NCBI GenBank assembly: GCA_963786675.1
Contig: CAWAZY010000003.1
Coordinates: 248,001 to 312,000 of the forward strand
Length of the DNA: 64,000 nt
Direction of reading: 5' to 3'
Source of the DNA: JAGVSR01 sp963786675
Lineage (GTDB): Bacteria > Pseudomonadota > Alphaproteobacteria > Rhizobiales > Hyphomicrobiaceae
The notes under the pieces were generated by a model, which was not told the DNA's origin, did no database searches, and saw only the letters and a list, made by a program, of their open reading frames with translations. Made by a program: the position numbers and the translations under genes. This document shows positions 12,234 to 22,204 of the stretch, piece after piece; positions within the stretch are counted from its first letter, which is position 1, and the number at the start of each line of letters is the position of its first letter.

Positions 12234-12292
12234 CGGATGCAGCCTTGAAGCGCCTTGATGCAGGGCTGCGCTTACGTTGGCCAAGTGTGGCT

Positions 12293-12706
12293 TTACCAGC
12301 TCAGCACGACGTTGCGGGATTCCAGTCCGGCCACCGCGAAAGCGCGTTCCAGATCGGTTACGCAATAATACTGCCACCCGATGCCCTTACCCGCCTTGGC
12401 CTCCGTCGCGTCGAGGCCTGTAATCTCTTCGTCATGCCGCAACAGTTCGTCCAGGGCCCGGGCCGGACCGAGATCCCGCTCCAGAACCACCTTGTAGCGT
12501 TGAATGAGCGGGAAGAGGACCGTCGCGTCCGCCGGGGAGATGAGAATGAAGTTGGAGGCGAGCATCAGCTCGGCTTCGAGCCGCTCGATGGCGGCGCGCG
12601 CCCAGCCGTCGGCGATCGGCTTGATGGCGGCCAGAACGCCCTCGAAGGCCGACCCGGATTGGTCGCGTCCGGAGAACGTCCCGCAGTGGATATTGATCCC
12701 GCCCAT
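12293..12706 (-). CDS. Conserved-looking hypothetical protein downstream of hemB
   Basis: Not recognised. The 137-residue soluble product starts at an ATG (MGGINIHCGTFSGRD) and shows an alternating alpha/beta pattern with no signal peptide or membrane segment. Codon use is normal for the region, and the frame is uninterrupted. It lies 44 bp downstream of hemB in the same direction, so the two may form an operon. A link to tetrapyrrole synthesis is only suggested by position. Confidence 0.65.
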   Translation of the reverse strand: MGGINIHCGTFSGRDQSGSAFEGVLAAIKPIADGWARAAIERLEAELMLASNFILISPADATVLFPLIQRYKVVLERDLGPARALDELLRHDEEITGLDATEAKAGKGIGWQYYCVTDLERAFAVAGLESRNVVLSW

Positions 12707-12749
12707 GTGACCGCTCGTCCCGAAAAACCGTTCGACGGATGGCGTGGCG

Positions 12750-13787
12750 TCAGCGTCCGAGAAGCCGCGCCGCGCGCGGTGCGAAATACGTCAGCACACC
12801 GGATGCCCCGGCGCGTTTGAAGGCAAGCAGGCTTTCCATCATCGCCTTGTCGCCGTCGAGCCAGCCGCGTTCAACCGCGGCCATCTGCATCGCGTACTCG
12901 CCGGACACCTGATAGGCAAAGGTCGGCACTTTGAAGGCCTCCGAGACCCGCCGCACGATGTCGAGATAGGGCATTCCGGGTTTGACCATGACCATGTCGG
13001 CGCCCTCGGCGATGTCGAGCGCCACTTCGCGCAGGGCTTCGTCGGTATTGGCGGGGTCCATCTGGTAGGTGCGCTTGTCGCCTTTCAGCGTCGACGATGA
13101 GCCGACCGCATCGCGGAAGGGTCCATAGAAGGCGGAGGCGTATTTCGCGGCGTAGGCCATGATCTGCGTATCGTGATGGCTGGCGGATTCAAGGGCTGCA
13201 CGAATGGCGCCGATGCGCCCGTCCATCATGTCGGAGGGGGCAATCACATCGCAGCCGGCCGCGACCTGGTTGAGCGACTGGCGCACCAGAGCTTCGACCG
13301 TGCGGTCGTTGAGAATATGGCCGTTCTCCAGCAGTCCGTCGTGACCATGGCTGGTGTAGGGATCGAGGGCCACATCGAGGATCACGCCGATGTCGAGGCC
13401 CAGGTCCTTGATGGCGCGGGTGGCGCGACAGACCAGATTATCAGGGTTGAAGGCTTCGCGGGCATCGTCGGTGCGCAGTTTCGGATCGGTGTAGGGAAAA
13501 AGCGCCACGGCGGGGATGCCGAGGCTGGCGGCTTCGCGCGCGGCGGCCGCAATCAGATCGACCGACAGGCGTTCGACCCCCGGCATGGACGCGACCGCCT
13601 GGCGCTCGTTGCGGCCTTCGATCACGAACATCGGCCAGATCAAATCGGCGGGTGTAAGCGTCGTCTCGCTGACCAGACGGCGTGCCCAGTCCGCCCGCCG
13701 GTTACGCCGTGGGCGCATGGCTGGAAAGCCGGTGGTGGAAGACGGCGAAGCTGGGCTTTGAGGGGGCGGCACGGGGGTTTTGTTCAT
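12750..13787 (-). CDS. hemB: Porphobilinogen synthase (delta-aminolevulinic acid dehydratase)
   Basis: Condenses two 5-aminolevulinate molecules to porphobilinogen, the second common step of haem, B12 and bacteriochlorophyll synthesis. The 345-residue product shows the two catalytic lysine regions, AAKYASAFYGPFRDA and MVKPGMPYLD, and the flanking YQMDPANTDEA block. The metal region reads DVALDPYTSHGHDG: the three cysteines of zinc-dependent enzymes are replaced by Ala/Asp, so this is the Mg-dependent aspartate-rich type. The N terminus (first 20 residues, Pro/Ser rich) is poorly conserved in the family; a Met at about residue 24 is a possible start. hemA in the same window supplies its substrate. 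Confidence 0.96.
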   Translation of the reverse strand: MNKTPVPPPQSPASPSSTTGFPAMRPRRNRRADWARRLVSETTLTPADLIWPMFVIEGRNERQAVASMPGVERLSVDLIAAAAREAASLGIPAVALFPYTDPKLRTDDAREAFNPDNLVCRATRAIKDLGLDIGVILDVALDPYTSHGHDGLLENGHILNDRTVEALVRQSLNQVAAGCDVIAPSDMMDGRIGAIRAALESASHHDTQIMAYAAKYASAFYGPFRDAVGSSSTLKGDKRTYQMDPANTDEALREVALDIAEGADMVMVKPGMPYLDIVRRVSEAFKVPTFAYQVSGEYAMQMAAVERGWLDGDKAMMESLLAFKRAGASGVLTYFAPRAARLLGR

Positions 13788-13956
13788 CGGGGGTTCGGTC
13801 AGGTCCTGAGGCCGTGGCGAGGGGACCGCTGGTCAGCGAACCAGACCTGCCAGAAGGGATGGAGTGAGATAGCTTGGCCTGCCAAATGCCGCCGCGCAAG
13901 TGGCTGAAAGCCAAAGGGTTAGAAGGGCCGGGCTGGCGGGTGCCGTGGGGAGTGGA

Positions 13957-15198
13957 CTATTCGCAGTAGTTCGAGCGGGCCCGCGGCGCCATGTCGACGT
14001 GGAAATGGTTGCGGTGGGCATTGTTGGCCTCGGGGCCAAGCGTGGTGCCGAAGATCTTGCAGGCCCGCGCATGGGCCTCCCGTAAGAACGTCCGCATCCG
14101 TGCTGGCGGCTCGGGACCGGCCTTCGGCCCGCCGAGTTGAGACGGCGCCACGCCGAGGGCTGGCACTTTGCCGTCCTCGGACGTGCCTTCGACAATCGTG
14201 CTGCGCACGGCGGGGGGCTTGGACTGACCGTCCTCACCCTTGGCCCGCGTGCCCGCCGCTTTGGCGCGCTCGGCGGCCATCTCCGCTGCGGCTGCGCGGA
14301 CCGCAGCGGCTTTTTCTTCCGCCTGCTTGGCGGCCAGCAATCGCGCGGCTACGTCCCGCTCCGTCTCACCCCAGCCTTGCAGCACATAGGCGGCTTCGCC
14401 CTTGGCCGTTACGAAGCCGCGAATGTCGAGCGCGTTGGCGCGACCATGTTCGGAGAGTTTCGTCTTGGTGCGCCCGTAGGCGTTCCGGCATGAGTAGTCG
14501 CTCATGCTCTCGATCTTGATGATCTGGGCACCCAGGTGCTTCGTGGCCAGGGATTGCAGATCCTTGGTCACCCAGGTGTGCAACGCGCCGACCATGCCGC
14601 ACGTCAGCACTGCCGGTGGGGAAACGGACACTTCGGGGTCACGGCCAATGCTGATGACCCGCACAGGTGCGGGCGTGCCGCATTCGCCCTGCCGGAACGG
14701 ATTTTCTGGTAGCGTGACGGCGTCGATCTTGGCGAGAATGGTTTTGCACAACGCCTTGCCGTCGGCGATTTCCTGATCGGACCAAGTGATCGGCAGAGAC
14801 TTTGGATTGGCTTTGGCCTCGGCTTCGGCCTTGGCGTCGGGTAGCGTCTTGGGCCAGCCCGCTGAAGGCGCGGCCTTTGAAGTTCCGGTGGCCGGTTCGC
14901 TCGCCTTGGTCTCAGGTGCCGGCCGATTGCCGGGTGGTGATTTGTCCTGGGCGACGGCTTGGCGTTCTGGCGGGGCTGCCGTCTCTTTGAGGGGCGAGCG
15001 AGCCTCGGCCTTCGTCTTTGCGGATTTGGATGCAGTCGCGTCATTCACGGTTGGCGCCGCGCCCAGGGCGGATTTGGTCAGCGGCTGACCATGGGAGTCG
15101 CGGGGCTTCTTCATCGGCAGCGGAATGTCTTCAGCGATGGCGGGCGTGAGCCCGGTGCCCAGCAGCACAGCAATCGCCGCGACCACCCGAGCAGTCAT
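13957..15198 (-). CDS. Extensin-like family protein (cell envelope)
   Basis: Belongs to the extensin-like C-terminal family (Pfam Extensin-like_C), bacterial envelope proteins with a likely D-Ala-D-Ala/VanY-related peptidase fold. The 413-residue product begins with a signal peptide (MTARVVAAIAVLLGTGLTP), then a long Ala/Lys/Pro-rich linker (about residues 30-130), then the conserved domain: GECGTPAPVRV, AVLTCGMVGALHTWV, SMSDYSCRNAYGR, SEHGRANALDIRGF and a C-terminal NAHRNHFHVDMAPR with the His-x-His-x-Asp metal motif. The start is placed at 15198, because the upstream 112 open codons lack conservation and would precede the signal peptide. Enzyme activity is inferred from the motif only. Confidence 0.85.
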   Translation of the reverse strand: MTARVVAAIAVLLGTGLTPAIAEDIPLPMKKPRDSHGQPLTKSALGAAPTVNDATASKSAKTKAEARSPLKETAAPPERQAVAQDKSPPGNRPAPETKASEPATGTSKAAPSAGWPKTLPDAKAEAEAKANPKSLPITWSDQEIADGKALCKTILAKIDAVTLPENPFRQGECGTPAPVRVISIGRDPEVSVSPPAVLTCGMVGALHTWVTKDLQSLATKHLGAQIIKIESMSDYSCRNAYGRTKTKLSEHGRANALDIRGFVTAKGEAAYVLQGWGETERDVAARLLAAKQAEEKAAAVRAAAAEMAAERAKAAGTRAKGEDGQSKPPAVRSTIVEGTSEDGKVPALGVAPSQLGGPKAGPEPPARMRTFLREAHARACKIFGTTLGPEANNAHRNHFHVDMAPRARSNYCE

Positions 15199-15525
15199 GG
15201 CGTGTCTCGTCAGAAAAGAATTGGCCGGTCGCGGCGGTGGCATCGTTCTCGAAACTCTAGCGTTGGGGCCGAACCCGGGGCCGGACAGCGGCAACGAGCT
15301 GCGCGCTGTGTTGACGGCGGCGCGACCGGGTAACCCATGGAGGGTCACAAAACTGAATGCAACTCCATGGCCGCCCACGCAACGGCCGCCCATACACGTG
15401 CCAACGCGGACATGCGAGCGCGCGGTTCCCACATAGCGGCGCGGACTGTATATCGATGCAGCCAAGGGCACAACGTCGCCTGGTTGAAACACTCTCATGC
15501 GCCGTGAACGGGGAAGTCGAAAATC

Positions 15526-16623
15526 GTGCAACAAACGACCAACACAACACCTCCGGCTGAATTAAGGCACGACCGCGTGGGCTCGCTCGCCCGCATCACG
15601 CTGGACCGCCCGAAGGCCCTCAATGCTCTGACCGTGGCGATGCGCTCCGAATTGGCGAGAGCCTTTCCCGCTTTTTCGCGTGACCCGAACGTCTATGCCG
15701 TCGCCGTCCAGTCGACTTCACCGAAGGCGTTTTCCGCGGGGTCGGATGTGCGCGAGGTCACCGCGCTGGGCCGCACCGATCACGTTGCTGCCCGCGCGAC
15801 CTTTTCTGACGAGTATGCGCTGAACTGGCAGATTGAATGTTTTTCCAAGCCAACGGTCTCATTGATCGACGGAATGGTCATGGGCGGCGGTGTCGGTATT
15901 TCGCTCTACGGAACACACCGCGTCGCGGGCGCCGGATACCGGTTCGCGATGCCTGAAACATTGATAGGACTCTTTCCCGATGTCGGCGTCTGTCATGCGC
16001 TGGCGCGCATGCGGGACCATATCGGCGTTTATCTGGGATTGACGGGCCGCACGATCGGGCGGGCGGATGCATTTGCGCTCGGGCTGGCGACGCATTGCAT
16101 CCCGTCGGCGGAATTCGAGGCGATAATCTCGGGATTGTCGGATGCACAACCCGTCGACCCGCTCTTGGATGAGCGGCATGCCGACCCCGGCCCCGGTGAA
16201 TTGGACGAACTGCGCGGCGTGATCGCGCGTTGCTTTTCCGCGCCCAGCGTACTGGAGATTCTGGAGCGGCTCGATGCAGAGGAGGGCGCACATCGTACGT
16301 GGGCCCGCGAGACCGCCGCTGACCTCAGGCGGCGCGCGCCCCTGTCGCTCGCCGTCACGCTCAATCACATGCGCTGGGCCAAGGACCAGGACCTGCGCGG
16401 CGTTTTGCATGGCGACTACCGGCTCGCGTGTCACTTCCTGGAGGATCATGACTTCTACGAAGGTGTTCGGGCCGTCGTGATTGAAAAGGACAATGCCCCT
16501 CTGTGGCGGCCGTCTCGCATCGAAGATGTCACGGCCAGTATGACCGAGCGCTACCTGAGCGCCCCGTCCGGGCTTGCGTGGCACCTTCCAACCCGGGCCG
16601 AGATGCAGGCAGCGCGCGCCTGA
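15526..16623 (+). CDS. Enoyl-CoA hydratase/isomerase family protein, probable 3-hydroxyisobutyryl-CoA hydrolase
   Basis: Crotonase-fold enzyme of the HIBYL-CoA hydrolase branch, which hydrolyses 3-hydroxyisobutyryl-CoA in valine breakdown. The 365 residues match that branch's length rather than the 260 of simple hydratases. Visible: ITLDRPKALNALT, the oxyanion-hole region KAFSAGSDVREV, and the diagnostic DGMVMGGGVGISLYG and PETLIGLFPDVG motifs. The C-terminal helices (PLSLAVTLNHM, DYRLACHFLE, DFYEGVRAVVIEKD) are also typical. Translation starts at GTG 15526, which encodes Met; GGGGA lies about 12 nt upstream. Substrate is predicted from family only. Confidence 0.88.
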   Translation: MQQTTNTTPPAELRHDRVGSLARITLDRPKALNALTVAMRSELARAFPAFSRDPNVYAVAVQSTSPKAFSAGSDVREVTALGRTDHVAARATFSDEYALNWQIECFSKPTVSLIDGMVMGGGVGISLYGTHRVAGAGYRFAMPETLIGLFPDVGVCHALARMRDHIGVYLGLTGRTIGRADAFALGLATHCIPSAEFEAIISGLSDAQPVDPLLDERHADPGPGELDELRGVIARCFSAPSVLEILERLDAEEGAHRTWARETAADLRRRAPLSLAVTLNHMRWAKDQDLRGVLHGDYRLACHFLEDHDFYEGVRAVVIEKDNAPLWRPSRIEDVTASMTERYLSAPSGLAWHLPTRAEMQAARA

Positions 16624-16926
16624 TGCTGCGGCGGCCGCCGGAAATCTGACGGCTTGCCCGGGCACGCCTTTTGTTCAAGAGGCGCGCTGGCGGGCGGGCC
16701 ATTCCGCCGCATTGGCAGATCCTGAACGAGTTTGTGTCAAACTCAGAAGTAATGAGAAATGCAATCGCCGCGATAACAGATTTTAAAGAACCCTTACAAA
16801 GAACCCCCGTTACTATTCTTTTACTATGTCTATTCAGGTAACTTTTAGTTGTCTGAGATAGTCTGGCCACTGAAACCGGAAACAAAAAAACCGGACACAG
16901 AAGTCAAACAGGTAAGAGGCAGGGCT
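16624..16926. promoter_or_regulatory. AT-rich promoter region with phased direct repeats upstream of ldtR
   Basis: The gap before ldtR contains two pairs of direct repeats: AAAGAACCC at 16785-16793 and 16798-16806 (13-bp step), and TTACTAT at 16810-16816 and 16821-16827 (11-bp step). Spacing near one helical turn suggests an operator, possibly for LdtR itself. A related TTAAAGAATCC lies at 28060-28070, upstream of the second L,D-transpeptidase. The assignment is a guess from position. Confidence 0.4.
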
Positions 16927-17439
16927 ATGTCGGTTGCATTCGACGCGCGGGCCCGCGCGCAAGTTCAAGTTCAGGACGAGACCTTCCGGGGCGAGTATCT
17001 TCAGGCGCTGCGCCTGATTGAGCGGCTCCATCGTCTGCTCCTGGATGTCATCAAGGACGAGTTCGACCGTCTCGGCGGTTCGGATCTCAACAGTGTCCAG
17101 GCACTTTTGCTGTACAATATCGGCGAAAGCGAACTGACGGCGGGCGAGTTGAAGAGCCGGGGCTATTATCTCGGGTCCAACGTTTCCTACAATCTCAAGA
17201 AGCTCGTCGATATGGGCTACATCCACTACAAGCGCTCGGAAACAGACCGGCGCAGCGTGCGGGTGAGCTTGTCGCAAAAGGGCCTCGACGCCTGTGAGGT
17301 CGTGCACAAGCTGTATCATCGCCAGCTTGGGTCCATTGAGGCCGTCGGCGGTGTCGCCAATGACGACTTGAAGGGGCTCAACAAGTCTCTGATGCGTCTT
17401 GAGCGCTTCTGGTCCGACCAGATTCGCTACCGGCTCTAA
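16927..17439 (+). CDS. ldtR: LdtR-like MarR-family transcriptional regulator
   Basis: Winged-helix regulator of the MarR superfamily resembling LdtR, known from Liberibacter and related Hyphomicrobiales to control an L,D-transpeptidase gene. The 170-residue product has the N-terminal dimerisation helices (ALRLIERLHRLLLDVIKDEF), the winged helix (LTAGELKSRGYYLGSNVSYNLKKL as recognition unit, read here in short form: SRGYYLGSN and NLKKLVDMGY), and the wing SETDRRSVRVSLSQKG. The ATG at 16927 with AGAGGCAGGG just upstream is preferred over a frame start 78 nt earlier. The next gene is an L,D-transpeptidase, the expected target, separated by a terminator hairpin. Confidence 0.85.
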   Translation: MSVAFDARARAQVQVQDETFRGEYLQALRLIERLHRLLLDVIKDEFDRLGGSDLNSVQALLLYNIGESELTAGELKSRGYYLGSNVSYNLKKLVDMGYIHYKRSETDRRSVRVSLSQKGLDACEVVHKLYHRQLGSIEAVGGVANDDLKGLNKSLMRLERFWSDQIRYRL

Positions 17440-17479
17440 GGCTCACGACCTGAGCCGATTGGCGCGACACAAAACCAAA

Positions 17480-17515
17480 GGGGCCGCAGACAATCTCTGC
17501 GGCCCCATCGTTTTG
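17480..17515 (+). terminator. Rho-independent terminator after ldtR
   Basis: An 11-bp GC-rich stem GGGGCCGCAGA (17480-17490) / TCTGCGGCCCC (17496-17506) with loop caatc is followed by atcgttttg. It lies 40 bp after the ldtR stop, so the transpeptidase gene probably has its own promoter or depends on readthrough. Confidence 0.85.
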
Positions 17516-17637
17516 TGGCTGACGTGCATCATGGCCGCATGGCCCGAATGCGGCCGCAACGGAAAAAGACTTCCCTTCCGGCTGCGAATAACCCAGGTTT
17601 TGGCCGCGCGAGATCCTTTGGGGCGCGGGGCGGCACG

Positions 17638-19035
17638 ATGACCGGATACATACGAAGACTGCTGATCGAACCCGTGGCCCAGGTCCAGCTCCGGGTCCAG
17701 GTGTCTGGTTCGGCCTTGGTTTGCGAGCTGGCGAGGTTTTTCCGCCTCGGCAGGGCAACGGCGCTGTCTGGACGCCGCGGATCGGGCTTCCTGCACAGTC
17801 TGGTCCTGGGCCTGGCTGCAGCTTTTTCGCCGCCTGTCATGGCCTACGACGATAATGGCATCCGGTTCGGACCGGCAGGTCCCGGCGCCAGCGGTGCCGG
17901 TGTCGTCGACCGCGAATTCGTCCGCGAATGGGAATCAAACCCACCTCTTGGCTTCCCGACGCTCTCGCCCGCGAACGTGGCGCCGACGAAAGCGGCCATC
18001 AAACAGTACGAAGCCATCGTCAAGGCCGGTGGCTGGGAGACGGTGCCGGAGATCAAGCTCACCTACGGGACCACGCATTTCGCGGTCGCCGTCGTCAAGC
18101 GCCGCCTCGCCGTGTCGGGCGAGTTAAAGGATGCGGACAACCAATCGGAATATTTCGGCAGCGAGCTTGAAGAGGCCGTTCGGCGTTTTCAGGCAACCAA
18201 CGGCCTGACACCCACGGGTGTCATCGATGAACGCACCGCCGTGGCGATGAATGTGCCGGCGGAGGCGCGCCTTCGCCAGTTGCGCAACAGTCTCGGCCGG
18301 CTGCAGGGATACGTTTCCAAGACAGCCAAGAAGAAGTACGTAGCGGTCAACATTCCTGCCGCGCAGGTTGAGGCCGTCTCCGGCGACAAGGTAATCTCGC
18401 GCCATACCGGAGTGGTTGGCAAGCCTGAACGGGCGACGCCCATTCTGTCGACGACGATCCACGAAATGAACTTCAATCCGGTCTGGCGGTTGCCGCCCAC
18501 TGTCGTCTCAAAGGATCTGATCCCCAGAGGCCGCGAGATGCAGCAGGCGGGCAAGAATGTGCTGGTGAAGTTCGGCATCGATGCCTACGACGGATCGGGC
18601 AAAAAGCTCGATCCGGAAAAGATCAATTGGGCATCGGGGCAGCCTTCGGGGCTGTCGTACCGTCAGCAACCCGGCAAGGAAAATCCGCTCGGCTTCCTGA
18701 AGATCAACTTCGCCAACAGCTATTCCGTCTACATGCACGACACGCCGTCCGATGGCATCTTTGGGCGCAACTTCCGTGCCGCGAGTTCGGGCTGCATTCG
18801 CGTCGCCAACATCGAGACACTCGCGGCATGGCTTCTGGCCGATACGCCCGGCTGGTCGCCAAGCAGTATCGCGGCCGTCAAGGCAAGTGGCGAACGCAAG
18901 GATGTCCGGCTCAAAAAAGCCGTTCCGCTTTATTTCGCCTATCTGACAGCCTGGGCGACGCCTGATGGCGTCATTCAGTTTCGCCGCGACCTTTATGATC
19001 GTGACCGCGCCGGGTCCGACGCATCGAGCTATTGA
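17638..19035 (+). CDS. Murein L,D-transpeptidase (YkuD family), ldtR-linked
   Basis: Periplasmic enzyme forming 3-3 cross-links or attaching partners to peptidoglycan. In order: a long N-terminal segment with a hydrophobic signal region (SLVLGLAAAFSPPVMAY, about residues 58-75), the scaffold domain, a peptidoglycan-binding segment (EEAVRRFQATNGLTPTG), and the YkuD domain (YVAVNIPAAQVE... to the active site). The catalytic site is visible as MHDTPSDG and ASSGCIRV, with the nucleophilic Cys. The family is the large WcbL/YcbB-type with about 465 residues. ATG 17638 is used because upstream codons overlap the terminator region. It follows ldtR, its likely regulator, and has a paralogue at 28106. 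Confidence 0.9.
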   Translation: MTGYIRRLLIEPVAQVQLRVQVSGSALVCELARFFRLGRATALSGRRGSGFLHSLVLGLAAAFSPPVMAYDDNGIRFGPAGPGASGAGVVDREFVREWESNPPLGFPTLSPANVAPTKAAIKQYEAIVKAGGWETVPEIKLTYGTTHFAVAVVKRRLAVSGELKDADNQSEYFGSELEEAVRRFQATNGLTPTGVIDERTAVAMNVPAEARLRQLRNSLGRLQGYVSKTAKKKYVAVNIPAAQVEAVSGDKVISRHTGVVGKPERATPILSTTIHEMNFNPVWRLPPTVVSKDLIPRGREMQQAGKNVLVKFGIDAYDGSGKKLDPEKINWASGQPSGLSYRQQPGKENPLGFLKINFANSYSVYMHDTPSDGIFGRNFRAASSGCIRVANIETLAAWLLADTPGWSPSSIAAVKASGERKDVRLKKAVPLYFAYLTAWATPDGVIQFRRDLYDRDRAGSDASSY

Positions 19036-19426
19036 TCTTTGCACTGAGATCGCCGGCATGGCGGGCCGCTCATACGCCGAGCACCTTGAGGCTCGTTGGG
19101 ATGTTCCGGACCGAAGCATGCTGTGCCTAAGGAGCTGCTCCGCGGCAAATCGTGGCTCCTGCCGTCACTTGACTTTGGTCAAGTGGTCCGGTGCCGCCGG
19201 ATGCTTTAAGCGGCAGTGAAAAGGACAGCGTTAACAGGCGGCCATCGGGACGGGGTGCGCAGGCTGGCGGGTCCAATTCATGTGCCGTTCAGATGGACGG
19301 CGGAAGGTTGCCGCGTGGCGTCGTTTTCGCGACAAGAAGGCAATTGATCCGGGTGGCGCTGCCGGGGCATGGTGCCGGTCAAACGGGCGGCACAGCCCGG
19401 CTAGCAGGGGCAAGGAAGCGGTGACG
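19036..19426. other. Intergenic region before hemA
   Basis: The 390-bp gap between the transpeptidase gene and hemA has no supported gene. It presumably contains the hemA promoter; a TTGACTTTGGTCAA palindrome at about 19169-19182 is the only symmetrical element noticed and could be a regulator site. Confidence 0.45.
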
Positions 19427-20661
19427 ATGACTTATGCCGGGTACTTCAAAGCAGCGCTCAGTCAAATCAGGGCGGAAGGGCGCTACCGCGTTTTCGCGGA
19501 TTTGAAGCGCCAACGCGGCGATTTTCCCTCGGCCACGCGCTTTGCCCCGAACGGCGCACACCCCATCACCGTGTGGTGCTCCAACGATTATCTCGGCATG
19601 GGACAGCATCCCGGCGTGCTGGCCGCCATGCATGAAGCCATCGATACCGTCGGCGCCGGTTCTGGCGGCACCCGCAACATTTCCGGCACCACGCATTACC
19701 ACGTCGAACTCGAAGGCGAGATCGCCGACCTGCACGGCAAGGAATCGGCGCTGCTGTTCACGTCGGCCTATGTTGCCAACGACGCGACGCTCTCGACGCT
19801 GCAGAAGCTCATCCCCGGCCTCGTGCATCTTCTCCGACGAGAAGAACCACGCCTCGATGATCGAGGGCATCCGTCACGGCGGCGGCGAGAAGCGCATCTT
19901 GCGCCACAACGACGTCGCCGACCTGGAAGCCAAGCTCAAGGAGTATCCCGGCGAGACGCCGAAGCTGATCGTCTTCGAGAGCGTCTACTCGATGGACGGC
20001 CACATCGCGCCGATCGCCGCCATCTGCGATCTGGCCGAAAAGTACGGCGCCATGACCTACCTCGACGAGGTCCACGCGGTCGGCCTTTACGGCCCGCGCG
20101 GCGGCGGCATTGCCGAGCGCGATGGCGTCATGCACCGCATCGACATCATCAACGGCACGCTGGCCAAGGGCTTCGGCGTCATGGGCGGCTACATCGCGGC
20201 CTCGCGCGACATCTGCGATGCGATCCGCTCGTTTGCCTCCGGCTTCATCTTCACGACCTCGCTCGCACCGGCGATCGCCGCCGGTGCGCTGGCCTCGATC
20301 CGTCATCTGAAGGGTAGCGCCATCGAGCGTGCGCGGCACCAGGAGCGCGCGCGGACGCTGAAGGCCCTGCTCAAGGCGGCCAGCATTCCGGTGATGGACA
20401 ATCCGAGCCACATCGTGCCGGTCCTGGTCGGCGATCCGGTTCACTGCAAGGCGGTGACCGACACGCTGCTCGACCGCTACGGCATCTACGCGCAGCCGAT
20501 CAACTACCCGACCGTGCCGCGTGGCACGGAGCGCATCCGCCTGACGCCGTCGCCCCAGCACACGGACGCCCAGATGGACCCCCTGGTCGCATGCGCTTTC
20601 CGAACTGTGGGCAGCCTGCCCGCTGTCACATGGCGGTGTCGTCCGGCTCGCGGCCGAATAA
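19427..20661 (+). CDS. hemA: 5-aminolevulinate synthase, two frame shifts
   Basis: PLP enzyme condensing glycine and succinyl-CoA to 5-aminolevulinate (C4 pathway), the entry to tetrapyrroles and a marker of alphaproteobacteria. Restored length is 410 residues, normal for the family. Visible: CSNDYLGMGQHPGVL, the glycine loop GAGSGGTRNISGT, FSDEKNHASMIEGIRHG, the YLDEVHAVGLYG aspartate/histidine motif, and the Schiff-base lysine in INGTLAKGFGVMGG. The frame breaks twice: an extra C at about 19826 (between GLV and IFSDE) and an extra T at about 20592 (between PLVA and ALSELW), after which the frame ends with RLAAE and TAA at 20659. AAGGAAG lies upstream of the ATG. I treat it as functional with base errors. 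Confidence 0.93.
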
Positions 20662-20877
20662 TCCGAACGGGCAGGTTCATCCCACCCCGGCGGGCGTTTT
20701 CGGCGCCGGCAAATCCTGCGTACCTTCGTCGCGCATCCGGAGTTCGGTTGTGAGCCCGGTGGGCCACGTGGTATCTCCACACGTAAGACTTTCGTCGCAC
20801 GGGGGCCCGGCCAACGGCCAAGGGCTCCCGACGGCCAGAACGCTGCCAACGCATCCGCAAAAAAGCGAGGAAACACA

Positions 20878-22179
20878 ATGCTCAATCCGAAGGGCACGAC
20901 GAGCCCGACCGAGCGCTTTTTCAAGGCTCATGTCACGGAAACCGATCCTGAAGTCGCCGCCGCGATCGCAGAAGGAATTTGGCCGTCAGCAGGACGAGAT
21001 CGAGCTGATCGCCTCGGAAAACATCGTTTCGCGCGCCGTTCTCGATGCGGCCGGCAGCGTGCTGACCAACAAGTACGCGGAAGGCTATCCCGGCAAGCGC
21101 TACTACGGCGGCTGCCAGTACGTCGACATCGTAGAAGAACTTGCCATTGATCGGGCCAAGAAGCTGTTCGGCTGCAACTTCGCCAACGTTCAGCCCAACT
21201 CCGGCTCGCAGGCCAACCAGGGCGTGTTCAACGCCCTCATGCAGCCGGGCGACACCATCCTCGGTCTGTCGCTCGCCGCCGGCGGCCATCTCACCCACGG
21301 CGCCCCCGTCAACCAGTCGGGCAAGTGGTTCAAGCCGGTGCACTACATGGTGCACCCGGAAACGCACCTCATCGACATGGACGAAGTGCGCAAGCTCGCC
21401 CACGAGCACAAGCCCAAGCTCATCATCACGGGCGGCTCGGCTTATCCGCGCAAGATCGATTTCGCGGCCTTCCGCGCGATCGCCGATGAAGTCGGCGCGC
21501 ATCTCCTCGTCGACATGGCCCACTTCGCGGGCCTCGTCGGTGCTGGTCTTTATCCGAACCCGTTCCCGCACGCCCACGTCGTCACCTCGACGACGCACAA
21601 GACGCTGCGCGGCCCGCGCGGCGGCATCATCCTGACCAACGACGAGGACCTGGCCAAGAAGTTCAACTCGGCGATCTTCCCCGGCATCCAGGGTGGCCCG
21701 CTGATGCATGTCATCGCCGGCAAGGCCGTGGCTTTCGGCGAATGCTCTGCAGCCGGAGTTCAAGATCTACATCCAGAGCGGTCATGGACAACGCTAAGGC
21801 CATGGGCGAAGTGCTCGTCAACGCCGGCTTCGCGCTGGTGTCGGGCGGCACCGACAGCCATCTGATCCTGGTCGATCTGCGTCCGAAGGGTCTGACGGGC
21901 AACATCTCCGAGAAGTCGCTCGGCCGTGCCCACATCACCTGCAACAAGAACGGCATCCCGTTCGACCCGGCCAAGCCGATGGTCACCTCGGGCATCCGCC
22001 TGGGTTCGCCCGCCGGCACGACGCGCGGCTTCGGCGTCGCCGAGTTCCGCGAAGTCGGCCGCATGATCGCCGAAGTTCTCGACGGTCTGTCCAAGAACGG
22101 CGTCGATGGCAACGGCGCTGTCGAAGAGAAGGTGAAGGCCGAAGCCACGGCGTTGTGCCGCCGCTTCCCGATCTACTAA
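20878..22179 (+). CDS. glyA: Serine hydroxymethyltransferase, three frame shifts
   Basis: PLP enzyme interconverting serine and glycine with tetrahydrofolate; it also feeds glycine to HemA. The restored protein has 432 residues, as expected. Conserved blocks: IELIASENIVSRAV, YAEGYPGKRYYGGC, NVQPNSGSQANQ, HLTHGAPVNQSG, VDMAHFAGLVGAG and the Schiff-base lysine in TSTTHKTLRGPRGG. Three single extra bases break the frame: A at about 20970 (before EFGRQQDE), T at about 21743 (before ALQPEFK), and G at about 21780 (before VMDNAKAMG). The net +3 restores a length divisible by three. GAGGAAA precedes the ATG. A terminator follows. Confidence 0.93.
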
Positions 22180-22204
22180 TCGCGGCTCGCAAGAGCTAGT
22201 GTGC

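Noticed and set aside
19809..20924. 371-codon minus-strand frame
   Set aside because: Antisense to hemA and the glyA start; no protein-like motifs.
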